Shown piece by piece: positions 14,703 to 23,241 of a DNA stretch of 45,222 nt. The position numbers and the translations under genes are program-made. This DNA is from Chloroflexi bacterium HGW-Chloroflexi-9. GTDB taxonomy: Bacteria > Chloroflexota > Dehalococcoidia > UBA2979. Every line of letters begins with the position of its first letter. Positions within the stretch are counted from its first letter, which is position 1. Under the pieces are notes generated by a model that had not been told where the DNA came from, searched no databases, and saw only the letters and a list, made by a program, of their open reading frames with translations. Where the stretch lies: contig PHBR01000003.1 in the NCBI GenBank assembly GCA_002840675.1, forward strand, positions 1 through 45,222. Direction: 5' to 3'.

Positions 14703-15977
14703 GTGCAGCGCTGGCTCTCCGACCGCATCTACTACGGCTGGGTGATGGTGGCGTGCGCGCTCGCCATCAATGCGGTCTCCTCCACGGTGAACCCCGTCAT
14801 CTTCTCCTTCATGATCGGGCCGATGGCGGAAGATCTGGGGATCCCGCGGAGCGAACTCGCCTGGTCGTTCACGCTCCGCCTCGTCGCCGCCGGCCTTGTC
14901 GGGCCGCTGCTGGGCGTGATGATCGACCGCCACGGCACCCGGTGGATCGGTGCGGGCAGCGGCCTGCTGGTGGGCGTGATGCTGATCCTGCTCGCCCGCT
15001 CGCACGACCTCTGGATCATCTACCTGGTCTTCGCCGTCTCCGGGCTCGCGGGCCTTGGCGGGCCGTCCGGGCAACTGCTGACGCAGGTGCCGCTCGCCAA
15101 GTGGTTCGTCGCGAAGCGCGGCCGCGCGCTCGCGATCGGCACCATGGGCATGGCCGCGGGTACGACCTGCGCGATCCCGATCACCCAGTGGCTGGTGGAA
15201 CACCACGGCTGGAGGACGACCAACGTCCTCTTCGGCATCGTCGTGATGGCGGTCGTCGTCCCGGTCTGCGCGATCTTCGTGCGCCGCAACCCGGAAGACA
15301 TCGGCCTGTTCCCGGACGGCGCGGACGGGCCCCCGTCCGAGGCGGTCGACCAGTCGCCGCGCCTCCGTGCCCTGACCACCACTGAGGACTGGACGGTGCG
15401 CGAGGCGATGCGCACGCGCTCCATGTGGCTGCTACTCACGGCGCTGGGGCTCTCCGGCGTCGTGCTCACCGGCACGCTGGTCTACCGCGTCGACTTCTGG
15501 CGCGACACCGGCATGTCGTCCGGCCTCGTCGCGTTCGGCACCACGCTGGACCCGCTCACCGTGGTGTTCTCCGTGTTCGCGTTCGGGATGGTGGCTGACC
15601 GCCTGCCGGTCAGATACCTGGGCTTCGTGGGCCTCGCCGGGCTCGCGCTCTCCGTCCTGCCAATGGTGCTCACCGGCGGGCAGGGGTACACCATCGTCCT
15701 GCACAACGTGATCTGGGGCGCGTCTGCTGGAGGGTTCATCACGCTGAACAACCTGGTCTGGCCCAACTACTTCGGGCGCCAGTTCCTCGGTGCGATCCGG
15801 GGCGTGGTGTTGCCGGTCTCGATCGCCGCCTCCGGCATCGGCGCGCCGCTCTACGGTTACATCCTGGATGCGGGCGTTGACCCGAGGCAGTTGTGGGTCG
15901 GTTCGACAGCCGGCTTCGCGCTATCCGCGGTGCTCGTACTGCTGGCGCGCCCGCCGGCGCGGCCGGTGCGAGCCTAG
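14703..15977 (+). CDS. MFS transporter (monocarboxylate/oxalate-formate antiporter-like)
   Basis: The 424-residue protein has twelve predicted membrane segments. The opening IYYGWVMVACALAINAVSS is the hallmark of the monocarboxylate-porter-like MFS group, followed by the MFS loop motif GVMIDRHGTRWIG near residue 75 and a central cytoplasmic loop near residues 205-235. It probably moves a small organic anion or related solute. The GTG start follows an AGGCAGGG box. The gene is single, convergent with the secreted propeller protein and separated from it by a strong palindrome at 16004-16035. Confidence 0.85.
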   Translation: MQRWLSDRIYYGWVMVACALAINAVSSTVNPVIFSFMIGPMAEDLGIPRSELAWSFTLRLVAAGLVGPLLGVMIDRHGTRWIGAGSGLLVGVMLILLARSHDLWIIYLVFAVSGLAGLGGPSGQLLTQVPLAKWFVAKRGRALAIGTMGMAAGTTCAIPITQWLVEHHGWRTTNVLFGIVVMAVVVPVCAIFVRRNPEDIGLFPDGADGPPSEAVDQSPRLRALTTTEDWTVREAMRTRSMWLLLTALGLSGVVLTGTLVYRVDFWRDTGMSSGLVAFGTTLDPLTVVFSVFAFGMVADRLPVRYLGFVGLAGLALSVLPMVLTGGQGYTIVLHNVIWGASAGGFITLNNLVWPNYFGRQFLGAIRGVVLPVSIAASGIGAPLYGYILDAGVDPRQLWVGSTAGFALSAVLVLLARPPARPVRA

Positions 15978-16003
15978 TTCCCTCGGCAGGGGCGGTGGAA
16001 CGC

Positions 16004-16035
16004 AGAGGGGGGAGGGCGTACGCCCTCCCCCCTCT
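16004..16035. terminator. Perfect 32-base palindrome between convergent genes
   Basis: AGAGGGGGGAGGGCGT is followed immediately by its reverse complement. It lies between two convergent genes and could end both transcripts. There is no T-run, as for all hairpins in this window. Confidence 0.7.
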
Positions 16036-16049
16036 GGACTAGTCAGCCG

Positions 16050-18353
16050 CTAGTTCGAGCAGAGCACTCGGACCACGGTGCCCGTGCCCGCGTGTCCGGG
16101 GTTGCCCGAGTAGCCCGGGTTCGTCTTCACGACGACGATCTTCACGATGTCGCCGGAAAGTGTGGAACCGGACTTCGTCACCGCGCTGGAGATGACCACG
16201 GCCATGTAGTCCGGGATCAGCGCCGGCGGGTTAGACGAGTTACCGGGCTGCGAGGTCCACGTGCCGCCGCATGCCAGGGCCGGCGCGGCACCATTCTCGA
16301 AGCCCTTGAATTGCGCCACCGCGCCACCGCTCAGCGTGTTGTTCTTGTGCCACTGGGCACCCCAGAAGTTCACCACGCTGCCGATGCCGTTCGGCGTCAG
16401 GTTGCCCACCACGAAGGCACCGTCGGACGGGAAGGAGAACTCCTCGCAGAGGTCGCCCTCGCCATCGTTGTCGATGTCCGCCTGGTCGGCGTTCGGGGTC
16501 GTGAGGCAGTTGTCGGTGTCGTTCTCGACGCCGTCACCGTCCACGTCCGAGTCGCATGCGTCACCGATGCCGTCGCCGTCCAGGTCGGCCTGGTCGGGGT
16601 TGACCGTCGTCATGCAGTTGTCGACCTCGTTGTCCACGCCATCGCCATCGATGTCGGGGTCACAGAGGTCGCCGATGCCGTCGCCGTCCAGGTCAGCCTG
16701 GTCGGCATTCGGGACGTTGACACAGTTGTCGATGGTGTCCGGGACGCCATCGCCATCCGAGTCGCCCACCGAGATGCGGATGTCGGAGAGCACCGGGCTC
16801 TCGCCATCCTCGTTCGCGATGAGGGTGACCCGCACCTGGATGAAACGACCGGAGAGGTTGAAGGTCGTGCCGTTGGAGACGGCGACGTAGGACTGGCTGC
16901 CCAGGCCCGCTTCGCTCTCCGCGGTGCGCACCTCAACGGTGAGCGTCGTGCCCGCCGGGACGCTGCCCTGCGGCTCGTTGTTCCACGAGACGTTGCCCCA
17001 GTTGGTGCCCGCCGCGCCGCCGTCCTGGACGACCGTCCACGAGCCCTGCGGCGACGTGCTGCTCAGGAGCTGCGCCCCGGTCATGTCGCTGTAGTTGTAG
17101 GGATACGGGACCGGCCGGCCCGGCGTCGCCGTGAAGGAGACGGTCAGGTCAACCGCACCGACGTTGGTACCCCCGACGACCGGCCCGGCGTTCGGGTCGA
17201 TCCGGTTTGCGTTGTTGGCCGTGCGGTTGACGGACCAGATCTTGCCGTTCGCATCGACCGAGATGCCGGTGCTGCCCGAACCCACGCCCGACACGAGGCC
17301 CACGAAGGAGCCGTCCGGCCGCAGGTGCGAGATCACCGGGCTGTTCACGAGGAACGAGGCGGAGATCCAGACGTGGCCGTTGCCGTCCACGGCCAGGCCC
17401 TGCGCGTAGGCGAAGCCCTGTGAGTACGTTCCGACCAGGGTTCCGTTCGGCGCGAATCGCCGGACGACGCCCTCACCGAGCGTGGAGACCCAGACATGGC
17501 CATCCGGTCCGATGGCCATGCCGTAGTTGTTGTACGGGAGGCACTGTGCTGTGGCCGGCGGGGTGTTGGTGTCCCATCGCAGGATTCCGGTGCCGGACGT
17601 GGCGGACCAGATCACGCCGTTGGCGTCGATCAGGCCACCGTAGCCTCCACACGCGAAGTCATGCGGGCCCGCCAGCAGAGCACCCGTGTTCCCGCTGTAC
17701 TTGCGGAAGATCGAGCCGTTGGCGCGGTCGCCGACCCACAGGTCGCCGTTGGCATCCACGCTCATGTGGCGGGAGTCACCGGCGGTTGTGTTGATGCTGT
17801 GCAGGATGCATTCGTCCTGCGCGGCGGACACCGGGGCGTTCGCCCCGGGCCACGGCAGCACATTGCCGTAGCCGGTGGACGTCTCGATCGTGCCGTTGTT
17901 GTTGCGGTCCAGGCATTGGTTCAGTTCTGCCAGGCCGATGTGCGCGACATAGCCCGGGGCGCCACGGTGGCCGACCCAGACGCTGCCGTCGACCGACACG
18001 GTCGTGCGGGAGGACTCGGCACACCCCGTGTTGTCGGAGATAGTCCGGTACTCGCCGAGGATCGCGCCGGTGTCGGTGTTGATCTTGGCGATGGTGCAGC
18101 GCTGTGAGAGCGCCACCCAGATGAACGGGAAGGTCCCGCTGACCTCGTTCAACTGAATCTGATCGCTGTTCGGCGCGTCGTGGTTGACGTTGACCAGGGT
18201 GCCCTGGTCGAAGTCCGCGTCCGTGGTGTACGTGTAGTCAGTCTGGGCGACCGCCGCCTCGGCGGTGGTGTCGCCCGGGGTCACGATGATCATGATGGCG
18301 GCGACGAAGGCCACCAGCACGGTCAGCGGGTACATCAGAAGTCGGGCTTTCAA
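16050..18353 (-). CDS. Secreted beta-propeller protein with TSP3 repeats
   Basis: The 767-residue protein starts at TTG 18353, six bases after AAGGGG. It has a signal peptide ([20 protein letters not shown], cleaved near AEA). Residues about 50-350 form a Vgb/NHL-like propeller with repeated GxVW modules ([45 protein letters not shown]). A beta domain follows. Three calcium-binding thrombospondin type 3 repeats ([36 protein letters not shown]) occupy about 525-640, and a final domain ends [14 protein letters not shown]. That last domain recurs at the C-termini of secreted proteins in several high-GC phyla, but I know no assigned function. It is probably an outer-surface or extracellular binding protein. 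No enzyme site is visible. Confidence 0.85.
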   Translation of the reverse strand: MKARLLMYPLTVLVAFVAAIMIIVTPGDTTAEAAVAQTDYTYTTDADFDQGTLVNVNHDAPNSDQIQLNEVSGTFPFIWVALSQRCTIAKINTDTGAILGEYRTISDNTGCAESSRTTVSVDGSVWVGHRGAPGYVAHIGLAELNQCLDRNNNGTIETSTGYGNVLPWPGANAPVSAAQDECILHSINTTAGDSRHMSVDANGDLWVGDRANGSIFRKYSGNTGALLAGPHDFACGGYGGLIDANGVIWSATSGTGILRWDTNTPPATAQCLPYNNYGMAIGPDGHVWVSTLGEGVVRRFAPNGTLVGTYSQGFAYAQGLAVDGNGHVWISASFLVNSPVISHLRPDGSFVGLVSGVGSGSTGISVDANGKIWSVNRTANNANRIDPNAGPVVGGTNVGAVDLTVSFTATPGRPVPYPYNYSDMTGAQLLSSTSPQGSWTVVQDGGAAGTNWGNVSWNNEPQGSVPAGTTLTVEVRTAESEAGLGSQSYVAVSNGTTFNLSGRFIQVRVTLIANEDGESPVLSDIRISVGDSDGDGVPDTIDNCVNVPNADQADLDGDGIGDLCDPDIDGDGVDNEVDNCMTTVNPDQADLDGDGIGDACDSDVDGDGVENDTDNCLTTPNADQADIDNDGEGDLCEEFSFPSDGAFVVGNLTPNGIGSVVNFWGAQWHKNNTLSGGAVAQFKGFENGAAPALACGGTWTSQPGNSSNPPALIPDYMAVVISSAVTKSGSTLSGDIVKIVVVKTNPGYSGNPGHAGTGTVVRVLCSN

Positions 18354-18473
18354 GTGAGTCCCCTTCCGGGGCCGATCCAGCCAGTCACGTGGTGGGTGCG
18401 AGGCGGGCGGAGGCTCCACCCTCCCGCGCGCGCGATCAGGGCCGCCCTCCTTTCGGTCGCGCGCAGCGGCGGA

Positions 18474-18479
18474 AGTATA
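18474..18479 (-). promoter_or_regulatory. Putative -10 box of the secreted propeller gene
   Basis: TATACT on the minus strand lies 120 bases before the TTG start. The leader between them is GC-rich with a short GCGCGCGA/TCGCGCGC stem. No known riboswitch was recognised. Confidence 0.45.
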
Positions 18480-18589
18480 CGAGAAATGTCAGAGTCTTTT
18501 TAGGGAGACTTCAGACGTCCTTTACGTGGCCTCTCGGATAGTCCCGAGGCGGGGTGGCACGGCCGGCGGGCCCCTGGTGGACGGGGTGA

Positions 18590-18612
18590 CGTAGACTCTC
18601 GCGATTCCCCGG
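18590..18612 (+). promoter_or_regulatory. Shared promoter element before MFS transporter 2
   Basis: The element reads CGTAGACT, two bases CT, then CGCGATTCCCCGG. It matches the element at 14639-14661 except for the two middle bases. TAGACT lies 56 bases before ATG 18648, much as in the other copy. Confidence 0.5.
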
Positions 18613-18647
18613 TCAGTCCGGGCGCACGGGACGGACGAGCACGCAGG

Positions 18648-19904
18648 ATGAGCCAGCGCCCGGGGCTTCGCCAGGCCGTCGCCGCGCTCGCTTACCCGGA
18701 TTACCGGCGCTTCGCGGCCTCCCTGCTCCTCACCTCTATCGGCGCGCAACTGGTCCAGACCGCCACGCTCTGGCAGGTCTACGAGCTCACCGGGAGCGCG
18801 CTCCTGCTTGGCCTCACCGGGATCGCGAGGGCGGTGCCGCACATGGTGCTGTCGCTGGTGGGCGGCGTGATCGCGGACCGGGTGAACCGGGTACGGCTGA
18901 TCCAGGTGGGGCAGGTGCTGAACGGCCTGCTCGTGCTCGCCCTCGCGCTGCTCACGGTCACCGGGGCCGTGGAGGTCTGGCACCTGTATGTGATCACGTT
19001 CCTGAACAGTTCGTTCACGGCGGCGACGCAGCCAGCCCGCGCGGCGCTCATCCCTTCCCTGATCGGGCAGGGGAACCTGGTGAACGCCATCGCTCTCAAC
19101 GCGACGATCGGCCAGACCTCGCAGATCGTCGGGCCGGCGCTCGGCGGCATCGCCCTCGGCTGGATCGACCTCGGGCCGACCTACCTGGTGAACGCGGCTC
19201 TCTATCTCGGGGGCATGCTCGCGATCATCGGCATCCGCGCTCCGGTGACCCCACCGAGGGCTGTCGATAGCCCGTGGCGGTCGTTCATGGAGGGGCTGGC
19301 GTTCGTCCGCCAGCGGAAGGTGATCGTCTCGCTGCTGCTGCTGGATCTCGCCGAGACGGTGTTCGGCAGTTACCGCGCACTGCTCCCGATCATTGCGGAC
19401 GGCCTCGGGACCGGCTCGACCGGGTACGGGTTGCTGAGCGCCGCGCCCGGCGTGGGGGCGCTCGTCGGGGCAACGTTCATCCTGTCGCTGGGGGACATGC
19501 GCTACAAGGGCCTCTACACGATCTTCGGGGTGCTCGGGTACTGCGTGGCGCTGGCCGTGATGGGGCTCACCTCCTGGTTCTGGCTGGCGCTGATCGCTGC
19601 CGCGTTCCTCGGGACGACCAACTCCGTGCAGATGATCCCGAGGAACACCGTGATCCTCGCGATCTCGCCGGACGCGCTCCGCGGCCGGGTGGAGGCGTTC
19701 CGCAGCATGATGGCCGGCGGCGGCCCGCCGCTCGGCTTCGCGTTCAGCGGCGGCGTGGCGGCGGTGGTCGGCGCGCCGGTCGCGCTGGTCATCGGTGCGG
19801 TTGCCTGCGCGGTGTTCGTCGGTGGGGTCGGGGTCGCCGACCGCGAACTCCGCGACCCGGACCTGGGCGCACCGCCTCGCACGCCCGTCCCGTGGGAAGC
19901 CTGA
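18648..19904 (+). CDS. MFS transporter (EntS/MFS_3-like exporter)
   Basis: The 418-residue protein begins YPDYRRFAASLLLTSIGAQ, the usual start of the EntS/MFS_3 drug or siderophore exporter group. It has about 11-12 membrane segments, the loop GGVIADRVNRVRLIQ near residue 70, and the helix QPARAALIPSLIG that this group shares. It is probably an exporter of small hydrophobic compounds. Start ATG 18648 follows a weak GCAGG. It shares its promoter element with the first MFS gene, although the proteins belong to different MFS groups. Confidence 0.87.
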   Translation: MSQRPGLRQAVAALAYPDYRRFAASLLLTSIGAQLVQTATLWQVYELTGSALLLGLTGIARAVPHMVLSLVGGVIADRVNRVRLIQVGQVLNGLLVLALALLTVTGAVEVWHLYVITFLNSSFTAATQPARAALIPSLIGQGNLVNAIALNATIGQTSQIVGPALGGIALGWIDLGPTYLVNAALYLGGMLAIIGIRAPVTPPRAVDSPWRSFMEGLAFVRQRKVIVSLLLLDLAETVFGSYRALLPIIADGLGTGSTGYGLLSAAPGVGALVGATFILSLGDMRYKGLYTIFGVLGYCVALAVMGLTSWFWLALIAAAFLGTTNSVQMIPRNTVILAISPDALRGRVEAFRSMMAGGGPPLGFAFSGGVAAVVGAPVALVIGAVACAVFVGGVGVADRELRDPDLGAPPRTPVPWEA

Positions 19905-19924
19905 CGGGCCGCGGTCGCCCGGCG

Positions 19925-19930
19925 TAGGCT
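19925..19930 (+). promoter_or_regulatory. Putative -10 box of the alpha/beta hydrolase gene
   Basis: TAGGCT lies 63 bases before ATG 19988 and is the same hexamer as before the BTAD regulator. Confidence 0.35.
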
Positions 19931-19987
19931 CGAAGCGAGGTTCGCGCGTCACCTGTTGGCGCGCGGCCCGGTTCGAAAGGAACCTCC

Positions 19988-20731
19988 ATGCCAGTTGGAT
20001 TACTCCTGATTCACGCCTTCCCCCTGGACGCCACCATGTGGCAGCCGCAGACGGCCTCGCTGAACGACATGATCACCACCGTCGCTCCGAACTTCCCCGG
20101 CTTCGGGGGCACGCCCGGCGTCGGCTCGGTGACCTCCATGGAGTCGATGGCAGACGTCTGTATCCGCGCGCTGGATGAGGCGCACCTGGACAGTGCCGTC
20201 GTCTGTGGGCTCTCGATGGGCGGCTACGCCGCGCTCGCGTTCTGGCGGAAGTACCCGGGGCGCGTCGCCGGACTGGTGCTGGCGAACACCCGCGCCGGCG
20301 CGGACGACGAGGCGGGGAAGGGCCGCCGCGCCGACCTCGCGACCCGGCTCCGCGCCGAGGGCAACGACTTCCTGGTGCAGAACCCGCCCCCGCTGCTCTC
20401 CGCGAACAGCCCCCAGGTCCTCGTCAACCTCGTGAAGCAGACGATCGCGTCCCAGCCCGCCGAGGCGATCGCCGCGGCCTCGCTGGGCATGGCGGAGCGC
20501 CCGGACGCGATGCCGTGGCTGAAGGAGATCGCGGTGCCGACGCTGGTGATCACCTCCGGCGGCGACGCGCTGATCCCGCCGCACGTGACGAAGGAGACCG
20601 CGGACGCGATCCCGGACGCGGTGTTCCGCGAGATCCCGGGGGTCGGGCACTTGTCTAACCTCGAGGCGCCCGAGGCGTTCAATGACCTGATCCGTGAGCA
20701 CCTTGCTCGGTGCGGGGTGATCGCCGGCTGA
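19988..20731 (+). CDS. Alpha/beta hydrolase
   Basis: The 247-residue protein has the complete triad: Ser76 in the elbow GLSMGGY, Asp193 in SGGDALIP and His221 in GVGHLSNLE, plus the oxyanion HAFPLD at residues 11-16. There is no signal peptide. The family includes esterases, lactonases and C-C hydrolases such as 3-oxoadipate enol-lactonase, and the substrate cannot be fixed here. The start follows an AAAGGAACC box. It is convergent with the cyclodeaminase-like gene 23 bases downstream. Confidence 0.87.
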   Translation: MPVGLLLIHAFPLDATMWQPQTASLNDMITTVAPNFPGFGGTPGVGSVTSMESMADVCIRALDEAHLDSAVVCGLSMGGYAALAFWRKYPGRVAGLVLANTRAGADDEAGKGRRADLATRLRAEGNDFLVQNPPPLLSANSPQVLVNLVKQTIASQPAEAIAAASLGMAERPDAMPWLKEIAVPTLVITSGGDALIPPHVTKETADAIPDAVFREIPGVGHLSNLEAPEAFNDLIREHLARCGVIAG

Positions 20732-20748
20732 GGTCCGCAGGCGGAGGG

Positions 20749-20767
20749 GCTGCCCTAGAAGGGCAGC
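20749..20767. terminator. Small hairpin between convergent genes
   Basis: GCTGCCC and GGGCAGC pair around a TAGAA loop. The hairpin covers the last codons of the minus-strand gene. It is a weak candidate for a two-way terminator. Confidence 0.35.
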
Positions 20768-21684
20768 TCCACGCCGATGCCGGCGGCACGCGCCTGTTGT
20801 AGGACATAAGCGCTCGCGGCGACATCCTCGATGCCGATGCCCTGGCTTTCGAACAGCGTGATCGCGTCGTCCGAGGAGCGCCCGGCGACGCGGCCGCTCA
20901 CGACCTCGTGCAGCTCGACCGCCTGGCCCCAGCGGAACACGCCGCGGTCGGCGGCCGAGATCAACTCGCCGCATTCGATCTTCGCCTGCTCCAGGTTGTC
21001 GACGGCGATGAGGGCGGCGCGCTCGATCGTGGTGTCGTCCACCTCGCGCTTCGCGTAGGAGTTGGAGCCGGCGGCCACCACGCAGGTGCCGGGCTCCAGC
21101 AGGGAGCCATCGAACACCGGCTCCCGGGCGCTGGTGATCGCGACGACGATGTCCGAGCCGCGCACCGCCGCCTCCGAGGAGTCCACCGGCACCACGTCCA
21201 GGCCCAGGCGGTCGCGCATCTGGGCGGCGAACTGGCGGCGGGTCTCCTCGGTGCGGGCGTACACCTTCGCCTGGCGGATCGTGCGGACGGTCGCGATCGC
21301 CTCCAGTTGCGTCACGGCCTGCCGCCCGGTGCCGATGATGCCGACGACGCCGGCGTCCGGCTTCGACATGTATTTCACGGCCACGCCGGACGCTGCGCCG
21401 GTGCGGATCCACGCCAGCGTACCCGGCTCCAGGATTGCCTCCAGCTTCCCGGTGTCGGTGCTGTAGAGCACGGTCACGTTGGAGTGGCGTACCCCGTACG
21501 CGCCTGAGCCCAGCACCGCGCCGCCCATGAGGGTGGAGCCGGCCCGCCCGTAGCGGCGCCGCTGACGCGCGATGTTCTCCACCAGCCCCCGTGACTCCTG
21601 CTGGAACAGGTCTTCGAGGACGCTGACGCACGCCTCCATCGGCAGCAGCCGCTGGACATCGGCGTTGGTGAGGTAGAGGGCCAT
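20755..21684 (-). CDS. Ornithine cyclodeaminase / mu-crystallin family protein
   Basis: The 309-residue protein has the family N-terminal substrate region (LTNADVQRLLPMEACVSVLEDLF, starting at residue 4 and split here by its charged residues) and a Rossmann NAD(P) domain with VVGIIGTGRQAVTQLEAI near residue 130. Members convert ornithine to proline, act as ketimine reductases, or make or reduce other amino acids. Start ATG 21684 is chosen because GGAG lies about 10 bases upstream, although ATG 21699 is also possible. Longer forms lack family similarity. It is divergent from the next MFS gene, with both promoters inside 21685-21861. Confidence 0.88.
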   Translation of the reverse strand: MALYLTNADVQRLLPMEACVSVLEDLFQQESRGLVENIARQRRRYGRAGSTLMGGAVLGSGAYGVRHSNVTVLYSTDTGKLEAILEPGTLAWIRTGAASGVAVKYMSKPDAGVVGIIGTGRQAVTQLEAIATVRTIRQAKVYARTEETRRQFAAQMRDRLGLDVVPVDSSEAAVRGSDIVVAITSAREPVFDGSLLEPGTCVVAAGSNSYAKREVDDTTIERAALIAVDNLEQAKIECGELISAADRGVFRWGQAVELHEVVSGRVAGRSSDDAITLFESQGIGIEDVAASAYVLQQARAAGIGVELPF

Positions 21685-21729
21685 GGGCGGGTGCTCCATC
21701 GTCCGGGTGGGCGTGCGGCTGGTCGGGAG

Positions 21730-21735
21730 AGTGTA
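21730..21735 (-). promoter_or_regulatory. Putative -10 box of the cyclodeaminase-like gene
   Basis: TACACT on the minus strand lies 45 bases before ATG 21684. The same hexamer precedes the transglutaminase pair. Confidence 0.35.
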
Positions 21736-21788
21736 GGCCGGGCGTTCCGGCCACTGGGCGGTGGCCTCAGTGCCGCGGGGATTCGTGA

Positions 21789-21794
21789 TAATCT
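21789..21794 (+). promoter_or_regulatory. Putative extended -10 box of MFS transporter 3
   Basis: TGATAATCT includes the -10 TAATCT with an upstream TG-type extension, 67 bases before ATG 21862. Confidence 0.4.
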
Positions 21795-21861
21795 CCCCAC
21801 TTCCCGTGCACGTAAGGTGCAGGGTTGCCTCGGAGTCGCCGGGGCGGAAGAGGGGCACTGG

Positions 21862-23214
21862 ATGGCACGTCTGACGGATCGTCCGCGCACCGATCGCGCG
21901 CCTGCCGCTGCCCCTGTGGCGGTGCTTGATCGAGCCGAGTCCGAGGCGCCGCCTGCTAGCAAGGGTGGAGGCGGATCGCGCTGGGGCCTCCCCCGGACCT
22001 TCGATTCGTTCCGGGACCGCGAGTTCCGCTGGTTCTACCTCTCCATGCTGGGCCAGATGGCCTCAATGAACATGCAGCTGGTCGTGCGGGGCTACCTCGC
22101 CTACGTGCTGACCGGCTCGTACGCGGCGCTGGGCCTCGTCGGACTCATGGGCGGGCTCCCCATGTTGCTGCTGGCGCCGTTCGGCGGCGTCCTCGCTGAC
22201 CGCATCCCGAAGAAGACCGTGCTACAGGTCGGCCAGTTCGCCAGCATGGCCAACGCGGGCGTGCTCGCCACGATCTCGTTCGCTGGCGTGATGCGTATGG
22301 AGTGGTTGCTGATCTCGGCGCTGGCCCAGGGCGTCGTCATGGCCCTCACGATGCCGACGCGCCAGGCGATGATCCCTGACATCGTCGGCATGGGCCGGAT
22401 GATGAATGCGGTGTCGCTGAACATGGCCGGCATGAACACCATGCGCCTGTTCGCCCCCGCCGCCGGTGGCTTCATCGTGGAGTTCTTCGGCTTCGGCTGG
22501 GCCTTCACCGCGATGGCGTCGATGTTCCTCATCGCCATCCTCGCGCTCATGCAGGTGACGAAGCAGGTGGCAACAGCGCCAGGCAAGGTCGGCGACGGCC
22601 CCATGGCGATTGCGCTGAGCAGCTTCAAGGATATCGGCGAGGGGATGCGTTACATCACCCGCGAGCGCCTGATGCTCTCGATCCTCGGCATCTCCTTTAT
22701 GTCCTCGATCTTCGGCATGCCGTACCAGTTCCTGATGCCCGGCTATGTCGCCGACATCTTCGACGGCGGCGGCGCCGAGGTGGGCCAGTTGCTCGCGATC
22801 AGCGCCGTTGGTGCGCTGGCCGGTGCCCTGATTCTCGCCACGCTGCCCTCGAAGCAGCGTGGCCGGATGCTCCTCGGCGGCAGCCTGGTGCTCGGCATCG
22901 GCCTGATCGCGTTCGTCCAGACGCAGAACTTCTGGCTGGCCGGCGCGTTCCTCATGATCGTCGGGATCGGCTCGTCGTTCCGGCAGGCGCTCAGCCAGGG
23001 GCTCCTCCACTCCAACGTAGAGAATGCCTACCGAGGCCGCGTGATGGCCGTCTTCATGATGCAGATGAGCATGATGCAGCTGAGCACGTTCCTCGTCGGT
23101 ATCATCGGTGACCGTGTCGGCATCCAGAACGCCATCGGTGGTCTGGGCGTCGGCCTGGTCATCACCGCGATCGTCTTCACCGTCTTCGTGCCCTCGATCC
23201 GCCGGCTGCAGTAG
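21862..23214 (+). CDS. MFS transporter (EntS/MFS_3-like), third of four
   Basis: The 450-residue protein has an unusually long polar N-terminal tail of about 50 residues (TDRPRTDRAPAAAPVAVL). The EntS-like core follows: FRDREFRWFYLSMLGQMASM, then loop GGVLADRIPKKTVLQVGQF, and about twelve membrane segments very rich in methionine. The substrate is unknown. ATG 21862 follows an AGAGGGG box; the frame open to 21691 is not supported by similarity. It is convergent with the fourth MFS gene. Confidence 0.87.
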   Translation: MARLTDRPRTDRAPAAAPVAVLDRAESEAPPASKGGGGSRWGLPRTFDSFRDREFRWFYLSMLGQMASMNMQLVVRGYLAYVLTGSYAALGLVGLMGGLPMLLLAPFGGVLADRIPKKTVLQVGQFASMANAGVLATISFAGVMRMEWLLISALAQGVVMALTMPTRQAMIPDIVGMGRMMNAVSLNMAGMNTMRLFAPAAGGFIVEFFGFGWAFTAMASMFLIAILALMQVTKQVATAPGKVGDGPMAIALSSFKDIGEGMRYITRERLMLSILGISFMSSIFGMPYQFLMPGYVADIFDGGGAEVGQLLAISAVGALAGALILATLPSKQRGRMLLGGSLVLGIGLIAFVQTQNFWLAGAFLMIVGIGSSFRQALSQGLLHSNVENAYRGRVMAVFMMQMSMMQLSTFLVGIIGDRVGIQNAIGGLGVGLVITAIVFTVFVPSIRRLQ

Positions 23215-23241
23215 CGCCGGTCGAAGGGCCTTGGGGCGCTA
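23212..23241. terminator. Short inverted repeat joining two convergent stop codons
   Basis: TAGCGCC and GGCGCTA form a 7-base stem with a 16-base loop. Each arm contains the stop codon of one of the two convergent MFS genes. It is a weak terminator candidate. Confidence 0.3.

Noticed and set aside
18360-18470. A structured leader (GCGCGCGA/TCGCGCGC stem) before the propeller gene, considered as a riboswitch
   Set aside because: No conserved riboswitch core was recognisable, and short GC stems are expected at this base composition.
20000-21754. A long minus-strand frame across the hydrolase and cyclodeaminase genes
   Set aside because: Both genes in this span are explained by clear families in other frames. 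The frame is only a GC-driven shadow.
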